Source of the DNA: Bradyrhizobium zhanjiangense
Lineage (GTDB): Bacteria > Pseudomonadota > Alphaproteobacteria > Rhizobiales > Xanthobacteraceae
Direction: 5' to 3'
DNA length: 64,000 nucleotides
NCBI RefSeq assembly: GCF_004114935.1
Contig: NZ_CP022221.1
Span: forward strand, 6,283,001 to 6,347,000
A model generated the notes under the pieces. The model had not been told where the DNA came from and searched no databases. It saw nothing but the letters and a program-made list of their open reading frames with translations. Below are positions 8,866-17,505 of the stretch, piece after piece (position 1 is the stretch's first letter; each line of letters starts with the position of its first letter). The position numbers and the translations under genes are program-made.

Positions 8866-10458
8866 ATGCTGGAACTACGCAAGGACATCTTCGCCGACGA
8901 GCGCGACGACAATCTCAATGAGATCGGCAAGGGCACACAGCGCCAGGACATGCTCGGTCACATCACGGGCACGTCGAGCTATTTTGGCGATCATAAGCTC
9001 CAGGGCATGCTGCACCTCAAGGTCGTTCGCTCGACCCAGGCCCATGCGAGGCTGCGCCACATCGATACCACGGACGCAGAACGCTCGGCCGGCGTGCGCC
9101 GGATCATTCGCGGTGCGGACGTTCCGGTCAATCTCAACACGCTGCTGAGCCTGATCAATTTCGGCAAGGACGACGAGCCGTCGCTGGCTGTCGACAAGGT
9201 CCGCTACAAGGGCGAGCCGATCCTTGCCATCGTGGCCGACAGCGAGCGTGAGGCTTTTGAGGCCATCGCAAAGGTCAGGATCGACTACGAACCGCTGCCG
9301 ACCGTGTTCGACGTCGAGGATGCGCTGAAGCCCGGCGCCCCCGTGGTCAACGAGACCTATCCGAAGAACGCCTTCATCTATCACGACGTCTACGATCACC
9401 AGCGTCTGCGGTTCGGCGATGCCGACGTGGCGCTCGCGAGTGCCGACCACGTCCTCGAACAGCGCTACCAGATGTCGCCGATCGAGCACGCGCCGACGGA
9501 GACCAATGGCGCGATTGCGGCGCCCGACACCAACGGCCGCTACGTCGTCTACACGTCGACGCAAGCGCTGTTCTTCTCGGTCGACACCTGCGCCAAGATT
9601 TTGGACGTGCCGTCCAACACCTTCCACTTCATCGGCGGCACCGTCGGCGGCGGCTTCGGCGGCAAGGTGGATACCTTGACCGAGCCACTCGCGATCCTCG
9701 GCGCCATGTTGACCGGGCGTCCCGTGCGCTACGTGTTCGGTCGCGAGGAAGAGATGCAATACGGCCCGCCCCGCGGCGCCGAGCGCATCTACATCAAGGA
9801 TGGGGTGATGCGCGACGGCCGTATCGTTGCGCGCAAGATCCGTGCCTATTTCGACAGCGGCGCCTATACGCGCCTCTCAAGCTACGCCGCGGTGAAATGC
9901 GCGGCGCATCTGCCGGGCCCCTACACCATCCCGAACGTTTATGGCGACGTCTACTGCGTCTTCACCAACCGCACGCCGGCGACTGCTATGCGCGGCTTCG
10001 GCGTCACCGCGATGGACTTTGCCATCGAATGCCAGATGGACAAGCTCGCAAACCTCGTCAGCATGGATCCGATGGAGTTCCGGATTCTGAACGCCTATCG
10101 CGACGGCGACATGAAGGCGCACCGGCGCGAGGCCAAGAACACGGCGCTGATCGAATGCGTTCAGGTCGCCGCCGAAAAGGCCAAATGGCCGATCCGCGAC
10201 GAGTTCAGGCGCGCCTCCTCCCGCAAGGATGGCGGCGGCAGCCGCGCCGCGATCCCGCCGACGCCGACGGAGCCGCGCGCGCGGCCGGCCGCGCCCGCGC
10301 AGCAGCGCACGACCTATGACCGCGCGCCGGTGACCGCGACAAGAGAGCCGCCGCGCGAACCACCTCCGCCGACACCGCCACCTCCTCCGCCGCGCCCGGC
10401 CGCGCCCTCGCACGGCGCCACCCGCTTCTCCTCCGTCCTCGGCACCAGGAGGCGCTAA
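8866..10458 (+). CDS. Mo hydroxylase large subunit, N-terminal half with proline-rich tail
   Basis: A 530-residue protein with the first half of a xanthine-dehydrogenase/CoxL-type molybdopterin-binding subunit. Residues about 20-130 are the Ald_Xan_dh a/b hammerhead. The Moco loop GGGFGGK is at 261-267 and MRGFG at 375-379. The CO-dehydrogenase signature AYxCSFR is absent, so this is not form I CODH. Homology ends at about residue 445; residues 446-530 are a low-complexity tail rich in Pro, Arg and Ala, with runs such as PPPPTPPPPPP. The stop TAA shares its last A with the next ATG. The C-terminal half is the following gene. Substrate unknown; the MRGFG type suggests hydroxylation of a heterocycle or aldehyde. 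Confidence 0.9.
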   Translation: MLELRKDIFADERDDNLNEIGKGTQRQDMLGHITGTSSYFGDHKLQGMLHLKVVRSTQAHARLRHIDTTDAERSAGVRRIIRGADVPVNLNTLLSLINFGKDDEPSLAVDKVRYKGEPILAIVADSEREAFEAIAKVRIDYEPLPTVFDVEDALKPGAPVVNETYPKNAFIYHDVYDHQRLRFGDADVALASADHVLEQRYQMSPIEHAPTETNGAIAAPDTNGRYVVYTSTQALFFSVDTCAKILDVPSNTFHFIGGTVGGGFGGKVDTLTEPLAILGAMLTGRPVRYVFGREEEMQYGPPRGAERIYIKDGVMRDGRIVARKIRAYFDSGAYTRLSSYAAVKCAAHLPGPYTIPNVYGDVYCVFTNRTPATAMRGFGVTAMDFAIECQMDKLANLVSMDPMEFRILNAYRDGDMKAHRREAKNTALIECVQVAAEKAKWPIRDEFRRASSRKDGGGSRAAIPPTPTEPRARPAAPAQQRTTYDRAPVTATREPPREPPPPTPPPPPPRPAAPSHGATRFSSVLGTRRR

Positions 10459-11480
10459 TGACCAGGCATCGCGGGCGCGGCATGGCATCGATCAACTATC
10501 CCATCGGCATGAACCTCGGCGGCGATCCCAGCCAGGCGCTGGTGCATTCCAATCCCAGCGGCAAGTTCACGGTGGCCTTGTCGTCGATCGACCTCGGCCA
10601 GGGCATGAAATCGGTGACGCGGCAGATTTGCGCCGAGACGCTCGGCGTGCCTGTCGAGGACGTCTATGTCGACACGGCGGACTCCGATACCGGCCCGCAT
10701 TGCATGGGCTCGTTCGCCTCGCGCGGCACGCATCGCGTCGGCAACGCCGTGATGGCCGCCGCCCGCGAAGCGCGCGGCGTGATGATGGAGGCGGCGGCCG
10801 AGGAGTTGGAAGTCAATGCGGCCGATCTCGAGACTGACGGGCGCGGCAACATCCACGTCAAAGGCGCGCCGCATCGCTCGATCTCGACCAAGGATGTCGC
10901 GATCGCCGCGCAGTTCAAGCAGGGTAAGACCATTTCGGGTCGCGGCATCTTCCTGGTCCCGCTGTCCGACGTCGACCCCGAAACCGGAGAGATGTCACCG
11001 GCAACGTGTTACGCCCATGCCTGCCTCGTCGCCGAGGTCGAGGTCGACGACGAGACCGGCGAGGTCGCGATGGTCCGGATGGACTCCGCCTATGAGCTCG
11101 GCCGCGCGCTCAACCCGCGGCTCGTCGAGCAGCAGCTGGTCGGCGGCGCCTGGATGGGCGTCAGCCACGCACTCTACGAGACTCCCGAGCCTTACTATCC
11201 CGACCCCAGCCATGGGCCGCGCGACTTCGTCGAATATCTCATGCCAGGCCCCGGCGATATTTGCCCGCACGATATCGCGGTGCTGGAACGTCCTGCTCCC
11301 GATGGTCCCTTCGGCGCCAAGGGCCCCGGCGAGATGTGCGCCAACCCGGTACTGCCGGCCGTGGCGAATGCGATCTTCAACGCAGTCGGCGTGCGCATCG
11401 ACGACCTGCCGATCACGCCCGAGAAGGTGCTGCGCGCGATCAAGGCCCAGGGCGGCGCACGGCCGCAGGCGCGGCGCTAG
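10458..11480 (+). CDS. Mo hydroxylase large subunit, C-terminal half (separate gene)
   Basis: A 340-residue protein matching the second half of the Mo-binding subunit of xanthine-dehydrogenase-family enzymes. It begins RGRGMASINYP, continues with the cofactor loop DLGQG (residues 45-49), a THRVGNAV segment, and GAKGPGE, whose Glu292 corresponds to the family's catalytic base. A strong ribosome site AGGAGG (10447-10452) lies 5 nt before the ATG inside the end of the previous gene, and stop and start overlap as TAATG. This argues for a natural two-gene split with translational coupling rather than a sequencing frameshift. Split Mo subunits are known in some nicotinate-type hydroxylases. Confidence 0.9.
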   Translation: MTRHRGRGMASINYPIGMNLGGDPSQALVHSNPSGKFTVALSSIDLGQGMKSVTRQICAETLGVPVEDVYVDTADSDTGPHCMGSFASRGTHRVGNAVMAAAREARGVMMEAAAEELEVNAADLETDGRGNIHVKGAPHRSISTKDVAIAAQFKQGKTISGRGIFLVPLSDVDPETGEMSPATCYAHACLVAEVEVDDETGEVAMVRMDSAYELGRALNPRLVEQQLVGGAWMGVSHALYETPEPYYPDPSHGPRDFVEYLMPGPGDICPHDIAVLERPAPDGPFGAKGPGEMCANPVLPAVANAIFNAVGVRIDDLPITPEKVLRAIKAQGGARPQARR

Positions 11481-11490
11481 AGGTATCGTC

Positions 11491-12372
11491 GTGGCGGTTC
11501 GCAGCAACATCGTCGGCATCGACAGCCCCGAGGCGCTGGAGAAAGCGCTGCGGGCGGCCTATTACCTCGCCGACAAGGGACTGGCGACCGCCGCCTATCT
11601 CGGGCTCGCACTGGGCAAGCCGCTGTTGCTGGAGGGTGCGCCGGGCGTCGGCAAGACGGAGGCCGCAAAGGCGATCGCTGCCGTGCTCGGCCGCCGCCTC
11701 ATCCGCCTGCAATGCTACGAGGGCATCGACGCGTCCGCCGCGCTCTACGAGTGGAACTACCCGCGCCAGATGCTGGCGATCCGCCAGGCCGGCGACGAGA
11801 GCATCGACATCTACGGCGAGACGTTCCTGATCGAGCGGCCGATGCTGGCGGCGCTCCGCGCGCCCGATTCCACCGTGCTGCTGATCGACGAAATCGACCG
11901 CGCCGATCAGGAGTTCGAGGCCTTCCTGCTCGAATTCCTCTCCGACTTTCAGATCTCGATTCCCGAGCGCGGCACGGTGCGCGCGGCGGAGCGCCCCGTG
12001 GTCGTTCTGACATCGAACCGGACGCGCGATCTGCATGAAGCCCTGCGCCGCCGCTGCGTCTATCACTGGATCGACTATCCGACCGCGGAGCGCGAAGCAC
12101 GCATCATCATGATGCGTGCCTCCAGCGTTGCCGAGGCCACGGCGCGCGCCGTCGTTGCAGCCGTCGAAAGGCTGCGGCGCGAGCCGCTCAGCAAAGCCCC
12201 AGGGATCGCCGAAGCCGTGGACTGGGCCGAGGCCGCGACGTTACTTCACAAAGGCGGCGCACGATGGCCGGACGCGTTCAAGCGCTCGATCGGCGTCGCG
12301 CTGAAGGACGAAGAAGACCTGCATTTCATCTCGCCACGGCTCGACGCCATGCTCGCGGAGGCGACCGTATGA
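11491..12372 (+). CDS. coxD: MoxR-family AAA+ ATPase (CoxD-like)
   Basis: A 293-residue AAA+ ATPase. Walker A GAPGVGKT is at residues 49-56, Walker B reads VLLIDEIDRAD, and sensor 1 is VVVLTSNRTRDL. In carboxidotrophs CoxD is an ATP-dependent factor acting on the apo Mo hydroxylase to build its active site, usually with a VWA partner; that partner follows here with a 4-nt ATGA overlap. Since the CODH-specific copper motif is absent from the large subunit, the likely job is sulfuration or general maturation of the Mo site. The start is GTG at 11491, 10 nt after the previous stop; upstream codons in this frame overlap the large-subunit gene. Confidence 0.9.
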   Translation: MAVRSNIVGIDSPEALEKALRAAYYLADKGLATAAYLGLALGKPLLLEGAPGVGKTEAAKAIAAVLGRRLIRLQCYEGIDASAALYEWNYPRQMLAIRQAGDESIDIYGETFLIERPMLAALRAPDSTVLLIDEIDRADQEFEAFLLEFLSDFQISIPERGTVRAAERPVVVLTSNRTRDLHEALRRRCVYHWIDYPTAEREARIIMMRASSVAEATARAVVAAVERLRREPLSKAPGIAEAVDWAEAATLLHKGGARWPDAFKRSIGVALKDEEDLHFISPRLDAMLAEATV

Positions 12373-13490
12373 GTACCGATCTGCAGCTTCCGCGCGCCGC
12401 ACGCGTCTTCGTCGCCTTCGTCCCGCTGCTGCGCGCGAACGGCTTTGCCGTGGCGCCAGAGCAGACCACGACGTTCCTGGCAGCTATCAAGCTGCTCGGC
12501 CCTGATAGCATCGAGGATATCCGACAAGCTGCACTGGCGACGCTGGCTCCGCCGCCCGAACGTCGTGCCACCTTCGACCGGCTGTTCGATCTGCACTTCC
12601 GCGGCAGCGAGACGATTGCGCGCGATGACGAGGGCGAGGACGATGAGACGGTCCGGCTCCAGGAAGAGGGCCGCGGCGACGAGGAGCCCCTGCTCTCCGA
12701 CGAGGCGAGCGAGTCCGGCCTCACCGCGACCCGGACCGAGGCCCTGGTCGAGCGCCGCTTTGGAGTGACTCCGACCATGGACGCGCTACGCCGCCTGGCG
12801 CGCGAAGCACCGCGACGTCTGCCGCGACGACGTGGTCACCGGCGCATGCGCACTCGCCGCGGACCGTTTGCCGACCTTCGCCGCACGTTGCGCGATACTG
12901 TCCGCAGCGACGGCGAGATCTTGCGGCTCGGTCACCTCAAGCGGCGGCAGCGCCCACGCAAAATATTGCTGCTGATCGATGTGTCCGGCTCGATGAAGAG
13001 TCGCACCGAAGACAACATGAAGCTCGCACATGCGCTGGTGCAGGCGGCGCCCAATGTCGAGGTCTTCACCTTCGGCACGCGGCTGACGCGCGTCACCCGT
13101 CCGTTGCGGCTGAAGCGTCGCGAGCAGGCGTTGAACGCGGCCGCCCACCTCGTCAGCGATTGGGACGGCGGCACACGCATCGGCGACGCACTGCAAGCCT
13201 TCCTCGCCGTGCCACGGTTCGGCGGCTATGCGCGCGGCGCCGCCGTAGTGATCGTCTCCGACGGGCTCGAGCGCGGCGAAGGTGACGCACTTCGCGACGC
13301 CGTCGCTAAATTGTCGCGGCGGGCCTGGCGCTTGAGCTGGCTGACGCCGCTTGCCACGAGCCCGGCCTTCCGCCCGCAGACGGAAGCGCTCATGGCCATC
13401 GAGCGCTTCGTCGATGACCTCGTGGATGGCGGTTCGAGCGCGTCGATCGTCGCGCACATTCTGGCATTGGGACGAAGGAGAGCGGCGTGA
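12369..13490 (+). CDS. coxE: VWA-domain protein (CoxE-like)
   Basis: A 373-residue protein with a C-terminal von Willebrand factor A domain. The MIDAS motif DVSGSM is at about residues 204-209, with later DGGTRIG and VIVSDGLERG strands. The middle (about 90-185) is acidic and then strongly Arg-rich (RRLPRRRGHRRMRTRRG). CoxE proteins work with MoxR/CoxD ATPases in maturation of Mo hydroxylases. The ATG at 12369 overlaps the MoxR stop by 4 nt; in-frame codons further upstream lie inside the MoxR gene. The 3' end overlaps the next gene by 4 nt (GTGA). Confidence 0.9.
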   Translation: MSTDLQLPRAARVFVAFVPLLRANGFAVAPEQTTTFLAAIKLLGPDSIEDIRQAALATLAPPPERRATFDRLFDLHFRGSETIARDDEGEDDETVRLQEEGRGDEEPLLSDEASESGLTATRTEALVERRFGVTPTMDALRRLAREAPRRLPRRRGHRRMRTRRGPFADLRRTLRDTVRSDGEILRLGHLKRRQRPRKILLLIDVSGSMKSRTEDNMKLAHALVQAAPNVEVFTFGTRLTRVTRPLRLKRREQALNAAAHLVSDWDGGTRIGDALQAFLAVPRFGGYARGAAVVIVSDGLERGEGDALRDAVAKLSRRAWRLSWLTPLATSPAFRPQTEALMAIERFVDDLVDGGSSASIVAHILALGRRRAA

Positions 13491-14371
13491 GCGATATTGT
13501 CGACGGCCATCATCACATCTGGCGGCAGGCCGACCTGGCCTGGCTGATCGGCCCCATGCAGCCGCGCATCTTCGGCCCCTATGAACCGATCCGGCGCGAC
13601 TATCCGATCCAGGAATATCTCGACGACCTCAAGGGCAGCGGTGTCACCCGCTCGGTCTATGTGCAGACCAACTGGGCCAACGAGCGCTTCGAGCACGAGG
13701 CCGCCTGGGTGCAGCAGACCGCCGACGACCACGGCTGGCCACACGCGATCATCGCCTATGCCAATTTTGCCGTCGAGGACGTCCGGCCCCAGCTAGATCG
13801 CCTCAAGCGCTATCCGCTCGTGCGCGGCGTGCGCATGCAGCTGCACTGGCACGAGAACCCCCCTTACCGCTTTGCGGCCCGCGCCGATCTCTGCGCCGAT
13901 CCATTGGTCCGCCGCAACATCGCGCAGCTCGCCGACTATGGCTGGAGCTTTGATTTGCAGGTGTTCACGCCGCAGATGCCGGAGGCAGCGGAGCTGGCCG
14001 AATCCTGTCCAAAGGTGAGCTTCATCCTTCAGCATGCCGGCATGTTGGAGGATCTCTCGCCGGCAGGCCGCGCCGCCTGGCGCGCCGGCGTGGCGCGCCT
14101 TGCGGCCTGCCCGAATGTGGTTTCAAAGCTCTCCGGCCTCGGCACCTTCATCCATCGCAACGATCCCGCACACATTGCCGCCGTGCTCGCCGATACAGTT
14201 GCGATCTTCGGTGCCGAGCGCTGCCTGTTCGGCTCCAATTTCCCGATCGAGAAGTTGTGGACCAGCTATCGCGAGCTCGTCGATGCGTTTCGCGCGGCGG
14301 CCGCGCCGTTGAGCTCGGCGCAGCAGGACGCGATCTTCAGGACCACTGCGACGCGCGTTTATCGGCTTTGA
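13487..14371 (+). CDS. Amidohydrolase (TIM-barrel, PF04909-type)
   Basis: A 294-residue metal-dependent hydrolase of the amidohydrolase_2 group, which includes lactonases and decarboxylases. The metal-binding DxHxH reads DGHHH (residues 6-10). Further marks are VRGVRMQLHW, the strand FILQHAGM and CLFGSNFPIEK near the C terminus, where the last metal-binding Asp/Ser region of the barrel lies. The start is GTG at 13487, overlapping the CoxE stop. Its presence with a metallo-beta-lactamase-fold enzyme and an SMP-30-type lactonase suggests that oxidised products of the Mo hydroxylase are ring-opened or deacylated here. Exact substrate unknown. Confidence 0.85.
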   Translation: MSDIVDGHHHIWRQADLAWLIGPMQPRIFGPYEPIRRDYPIQEYLDDLKGSGVTRSVYVQTNWANERFEHEAAWVQQTADDHGWPHAIIAYANFAVEDVRPQLDRLKRYPLVRGVRMQLHWHENPPYRFAARADLCADPLVRRNIAQLADYGWSFDLQVFTPQMPEAAELAESCPKVSFILQHAGMLEDLSPAGRAAWRAGVARLAACPNVVSKLSGLGTFIHRNDPAHIAAVLADTVAIFGAERCLFGSNFPIEKLWTSYRELVDAFRAAAAPLSSAQQDAIFRTTATRVYRL

Positions 14372-14402
14372 TAGACAAGAAACAGATGAGGGAGGGCAAC
14401 GA

Positions 14403-15251
14403 ATGGCGCTGGAGATCAAGATCCTGGACTATGGCGACATCGAGCTGGAATCGAGCTTCCTGGTGCTCGGCCGCGATTGCGGCCGCACGCGCCGCGTCCT
14501 CACCCTGGGCTTCCTGATCCTCGGCGGTCCCTATCCGGTCGTGGTCGACACCGGCTATCGCTCCAACCAGATCATGGAAACGCTGGGCATGCGCGGCCTG
14601 CAATATCATGAAAACATGATCGAGAACCAGCTTGCCCGCCACGGCGTACGCATGGGCGACGTCCGCTTCGTCTGCCATACGCATCTGCATATCGACCATG
14701 CCGGTAAGGACGATCTGTTCCCGATGAACACGACCGTCGTCCTCAACCGCAGGGAGCTCGAATATTCCGTCTCCGGCCTGATGCATCCGCAATATCCGGC
14801 ACCCGACATCAAGCACCTGATCGACCGCCTACACACCAAGAGCGCGCTGCGCTTTCTGGATCTCGAGGTCACCGGCCCGATCGAGCTGATGCCCGGCGTC
14901 TATTGCGATGCCGCCAACGCCCATACCGAGGGCTCGATGAACATCATCGTTCACACCGCCGACGGCATCGCCACCATTTGTGGCGACGTGATCTACGACT
15001 TCAACGACCAGATCGTCACGCCCTTCAACGAGATCCACGATTGGGAACCGCGCACCACCGGCAACCACGGCACCAGCAAGCGCGCGGAGAAGGCGGCGAT
15101 CAAGAAGCTGCTCAGCAATTCGCGCTATCTGCTGCCGGTGCACGATCGCCCCGCCAAGATCGAAGGCGGCAATGTCGTCGGGCGGCTGCACGACCAGGTC
15201 CCCGGACCGATCGTGCAGTCCCTGCCCCAACGCAACTGGTTCCCGGCTTGA
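14403..15251 (+). CDS. Metallo-beta-lactamase-fold hydrolase (AHL-lactonase-like)
   Basis: A 282-residue MBL-fold enzyme. The dinuclear metal motif HxHxDH is HLHIDH (residues 94-99), preceded by the VVDTGYRSN strand and followed by DAANAHTEGSM with the third His and by CGDVIYDF with the bridging Asp. The overall layout fits the N-acyl-homoserine-lactonase-like family, a large group of lactonases and other hydrolases. GAGGGAGGGCAACG precedes the ATG at 14403. The position in this catabolic run makes a pathway lactonase more likely than quorum quenching, but that is inference. Confidence 0.86.
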   Translation: MALEIKILDYGDIELESSFLVLGRDCGRTRRVLTLGFLILGGPYPVVVDTGYRSNQIMETLGMRGLQYHENMIENQLARHGVRMGDVRFVCHTHLHIDHAGKDDLFPMNTTVVLNRRELEYSVSGLMHPQYPAPDIKHLIDRLHTKSALRFLDLEVTGPIELMPGVYCDAANAHTEGSMNIIVHTADGIATICGDVIYDFNDQIVTPFNEIHDWEPRTTGNHGTSKRAEKAAIKKLLSNSRYLLPVHDRPAKIEGGNVVGRLHDQVPGPIVQSLPQRNWFPA

Positions 15252-15273
15252 CGTGACCTGAGGATATCGACCG

Positions 15274-16848
15274 ATGACGCACGTCACCTTGCGCTCCGAA
15301 TTCGAGACCCTGATCGACCCGTACGCGCCCGTCGCGCAAGTCGGCACCGGCTTCGACTTCACGGAAGGACCGGTCTGGCATCCGGTCGATCACTACCTCC
15401 TGTTCTCGGATATGCCGGGCGACGTGCGGCGGCGCTGGGATGCGCGGCGTGGTGTCGTGGAGGTCAAGCGTCCCTCGAACAAGTGCAATGGCCTGACCTA
15501 TGATGCCGAGCTCAATTTGATCGTCTGCGAGCATGCGACGTCGTCGCTGGTCCGCGAGCGGCCGGACGGGCGGCGGGAGGTGCTGGCTTCGCACTTTGGG
15601 GGACAGGAGCTCAATAGCCCGAACGATGTCTGCGTCCACTCTTCTGGCGCGATCTATTTCTCCGATCCCTGGTATGGCCGCATGCCGATCTATGGCGTCG
15701 AGCGGCCACGCCAGCTCGGCTTTCAGGGCGTCTATCGCGTCGTGCCCGGCGGCGAGCCGAAGCTCGTCGTCGACCGCAACCTGTTCGATCAGCCGAACGG
15801 ACTGTGCTTCTCGCCGGACGAGAAGCTGCTCTATGTCAATGACACCGTGCAGGCGCTGATCCGCGTCTTTGACGTCGATAGTGACGGCTCACTGTCGAAC
15901 GCACGCGCGTTCGCGAGCGGCATCCGCTCCGAGCTCGAGCCGGGCGTGCCCGACGGCATGAAGTGCGACCAGCACGGCAATGTCTGGGTCACCGCGCCCG
16001 GCGGCGTCTGGGTCTATTCGCCGCGCGGCGAGCTGCTCGGCAAGGTCCGCGTGCCGGAGCTCGTCGCCAACCTCGCCTGGGGCGGTCCGGACTTCCGCAC
16101 GCTGTATCTGACCTCGACCCATTCGGTCTATGCGATCCCGACCAAGGTCGGCCCGCGGCATGAGCCCTATATGAGCGGCCGGCGAAGCGGCGGCGGCGCG
16201 GCGCCAAGCTCCGCGCCAGCGGCACCCATCCTCGCCGAGGGCGAGATGCGGCTCGATCCGCAGCGTTGCGCGATGATCATCCAGGACCTCCAGAACGACG
16301 TCATCATGGACGCCGGCGCCTTCGCCGAATCCGGCGCCCCCGGGCATGCGCGGCAACAGCACGTGGTTGACAACGTCCGCCGCCTCGCCGAGACCGCGCG
16401 TGCCCGCGGCGTCGCCATCATCCATGTCTGGTTCATCGTCGAACCCGGCGCGCCCGGCGTCACGTTGAATGCGCCGTTGTTCGAGGGCCTCGTCGACAGC
16501 AAGGCGATGGTGCGCGGAAGCTGGGGTGCGGCGCCGGTATCGGGCCTCGAGCCGCGGCCCGGCGACTTCGTCGTCGAGAAGATGCGCATGAGCGCGTGGG
16601 AGGGCACGCGGCTGGAGACGATCCTGAAAGCGACGGGGCGCGACATGATCATCAATACTGGTGCCTGGACCAACATGTCGGTCGAACACACCGCGCGCAC
16701 CGGCGCCGACAAGGGCTATTTCATGATCGTGCCCGAGGATTGCTGCTCGACCATGAACGCCGACTGGCACAACGCCTCGATCAACTTTGCCATGCAGAAC
16801 GTCGCGGTCGTGACCAGGGCGGATACGGTCATCAGGGCGCTGGGATGA
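15274..16848 (+). CDS. Fusion of SMP-30/gluconolactonase and isochorismatase-like domains (catalytic Cys replaced by Ser)
   Basis: A 524-residue bifunctional-looking protein. Residues 1-300 are a six-bladed SMP-30/gluconolactonase propeller with metal-site motifs FTEGPVWH, NSPNDV and VPDGMKCD. After a Gly/Ser/Ala/Pro linker (about 301-322), residues 323-524 are an isochorismatase-like cysteine hydrolase. Its Asp338 (QDLQND) and Lys436 (VEKMRMSAW) are kept, but the nucleophile position reads TNMSVEHT, so Ser469 stands where Cys is expected. Family members lacking the Cys, such as EntB, hydrolyse vinyl ethers without a covalent intermediate, so the domain may be active in a different way or be structural. 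It starts 22 nt after the MBL gene. Confidence 0.88.
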   Translation: MTHVTLRSEFETLIDPYAPVAQVGTGFDFTEGPVWHPVDHYLLFSDMPGDVRRRWDARRGVVEVKRPSNKCNGLTYDAELNLIVCEHATSSLVRERPDGRREVLASHFGGQELNSPNDVCVHSSGAIYFSDPWYGRMPIYGVERPRQLGFQGVYRVVPGGEPKLVVDRNLFDQPNGLCFSPDEKLLYVNDTVQALIRVFDVDSDGSLSNARAFASGIRSELEPGVPDGMKCDQHGNVWVTAPGGVWVYSPRGELLGKVRVPELVANLAWGGPDFRTLYLTSTHSVYAIPTKVGPRHEPYMSGRRSGGGAAPSSAPAAPILAEGEMRLDPQRCAMIIQDLQNDVIMDAGAFAESGAPGHARQQHVVDNVRRLAETARARGVAIIHVWFIVEPGAPGVTLNAPLFEGLVDSKAMVRGSWGAAPVSGLEPRPGDFVVEKMRMSAWEGTRLETILKATGRDMIINTGAWTNMSVEHTARTGADKGYFMIVPEDCCSTMNADWHNASINFAMQNVAVVTRADTVIRALG

Positions 16849-16854
16849 CGCGCG

Positions 16855-17481
16855 GTGCCGAAGCTCCTGCACCTCTCCTGCTCGCCCCGCCCCGACTCGG
16901 AATCGAGTGCCGGCGCGCTAGTCTTCATTGAGCACTTTCGTCAGGCGCATCCCGATTGGGACATCGACGTCATGGATCTCTGGCGCGAGCAGATGCCTGA
17001 GTTCGCTGGCCCCATCCTCGAAGCCAAATACGCACGCATGAACGGCCATCGCTTCAACGATCCTCAACGCGACAGGTTTGCCGAGGCCGAGCCCATGGCG
17101 CTGCGCTTTTCACTCGCCGATCGCGTGTTGATCTCGACGCCGATGTGGAACTTCGGCATCCCCTACAAGCTGAAGCAGTTCATCGACATCATCGTCCAGC
17201 CCGGGCTCACCTTTCGTTTCGATCCGTCGCAGGGATATATCCCGCTGCTGAAGGACCGGCCGACACTGGTGGTCCTCGCCAGCGGCAGCGACTTTTCCAC
17301 CGGCATGAACCGCGGCCGTATCGACATGGCGACGCCCTACTTGCGCGAAATCCTGCGCTTCATTGGCATCAATGATGTCCGTTTCGTCGCGATCGGGCCG
17401 ACCATCGGGCCGCGGCAATCGCTTGAAGCCGCCCGAGAACGGGCCTCTAAACGCCTCGCTGCAATGGCTGCGAATTTCTGA
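16855..17481 (+). CDS. FMN-dependent NADH-azoreductase-like flavodoxin-fold protein
   Basis: A 208-residue protein of the AzoR/AcpD flavodoxin-like family, which reduces quinones and azo compounds with NAD(P)H and FMN. Seen: the N-terminal phosphate loop LSCSPRPDSESSAG, the central TPMWNFGIPYKLKQFID motif typical of the family, and the later LASGSDFSTG flavin loop. The start is GTG at 16855, 6 nt after the fusion gene's stop. It is the last gene of the plus-strand run and converges on the GH5 gene with 24 nt between the stops. In this context it could be a quinone or electron-acceptor reductase for the pathway. Confidence 0.87.
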   Translation: MPKLLHLSCSPRPDSESSAGALVFIEHFRQAHPDWDIDVMDLWREQMPEFAGPILEAKYARMNGHRFNDPQRDRFAEAEPMALRFSLADRVLISTPMWNFGIPYKLKQFIDIIVQPGLTFRFDPSQGYIPLLKDRPTLVVLASGSDFSTGMNRGRIDMATPYLREILRFIGINDVRFVAIGPTIGPRQSLEAARERASKRLAAMAANF

Positions 17482-17505
17482 TGCCGTTGCGAACGAACCG
17501 CCGCT

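Noticed and set aside
10440..10470. Frameshift as the cause of the split Mo subunit
   Set aside because: The second gene has a strong ribosome site and a TAATG coupling, and the first ends with about 85 residues of unrelated sequence, unlike a simple frameshift.
8866..11480. True carbon monoxide dehydrogenase (form I)
   Set aside because: The large subunit has MRGFG instead of the AYxCSFR active-site loop, so CO oxidation is not supported although the gene order is coxMSL-like.
14403..15251. Quorum-quenching AHL lactonase as a firm function
   Set aside because: The MBL motif is shared by many hydrolases; no quorum-sensing genes are nearby, and the gene sits inside a catabolic run.
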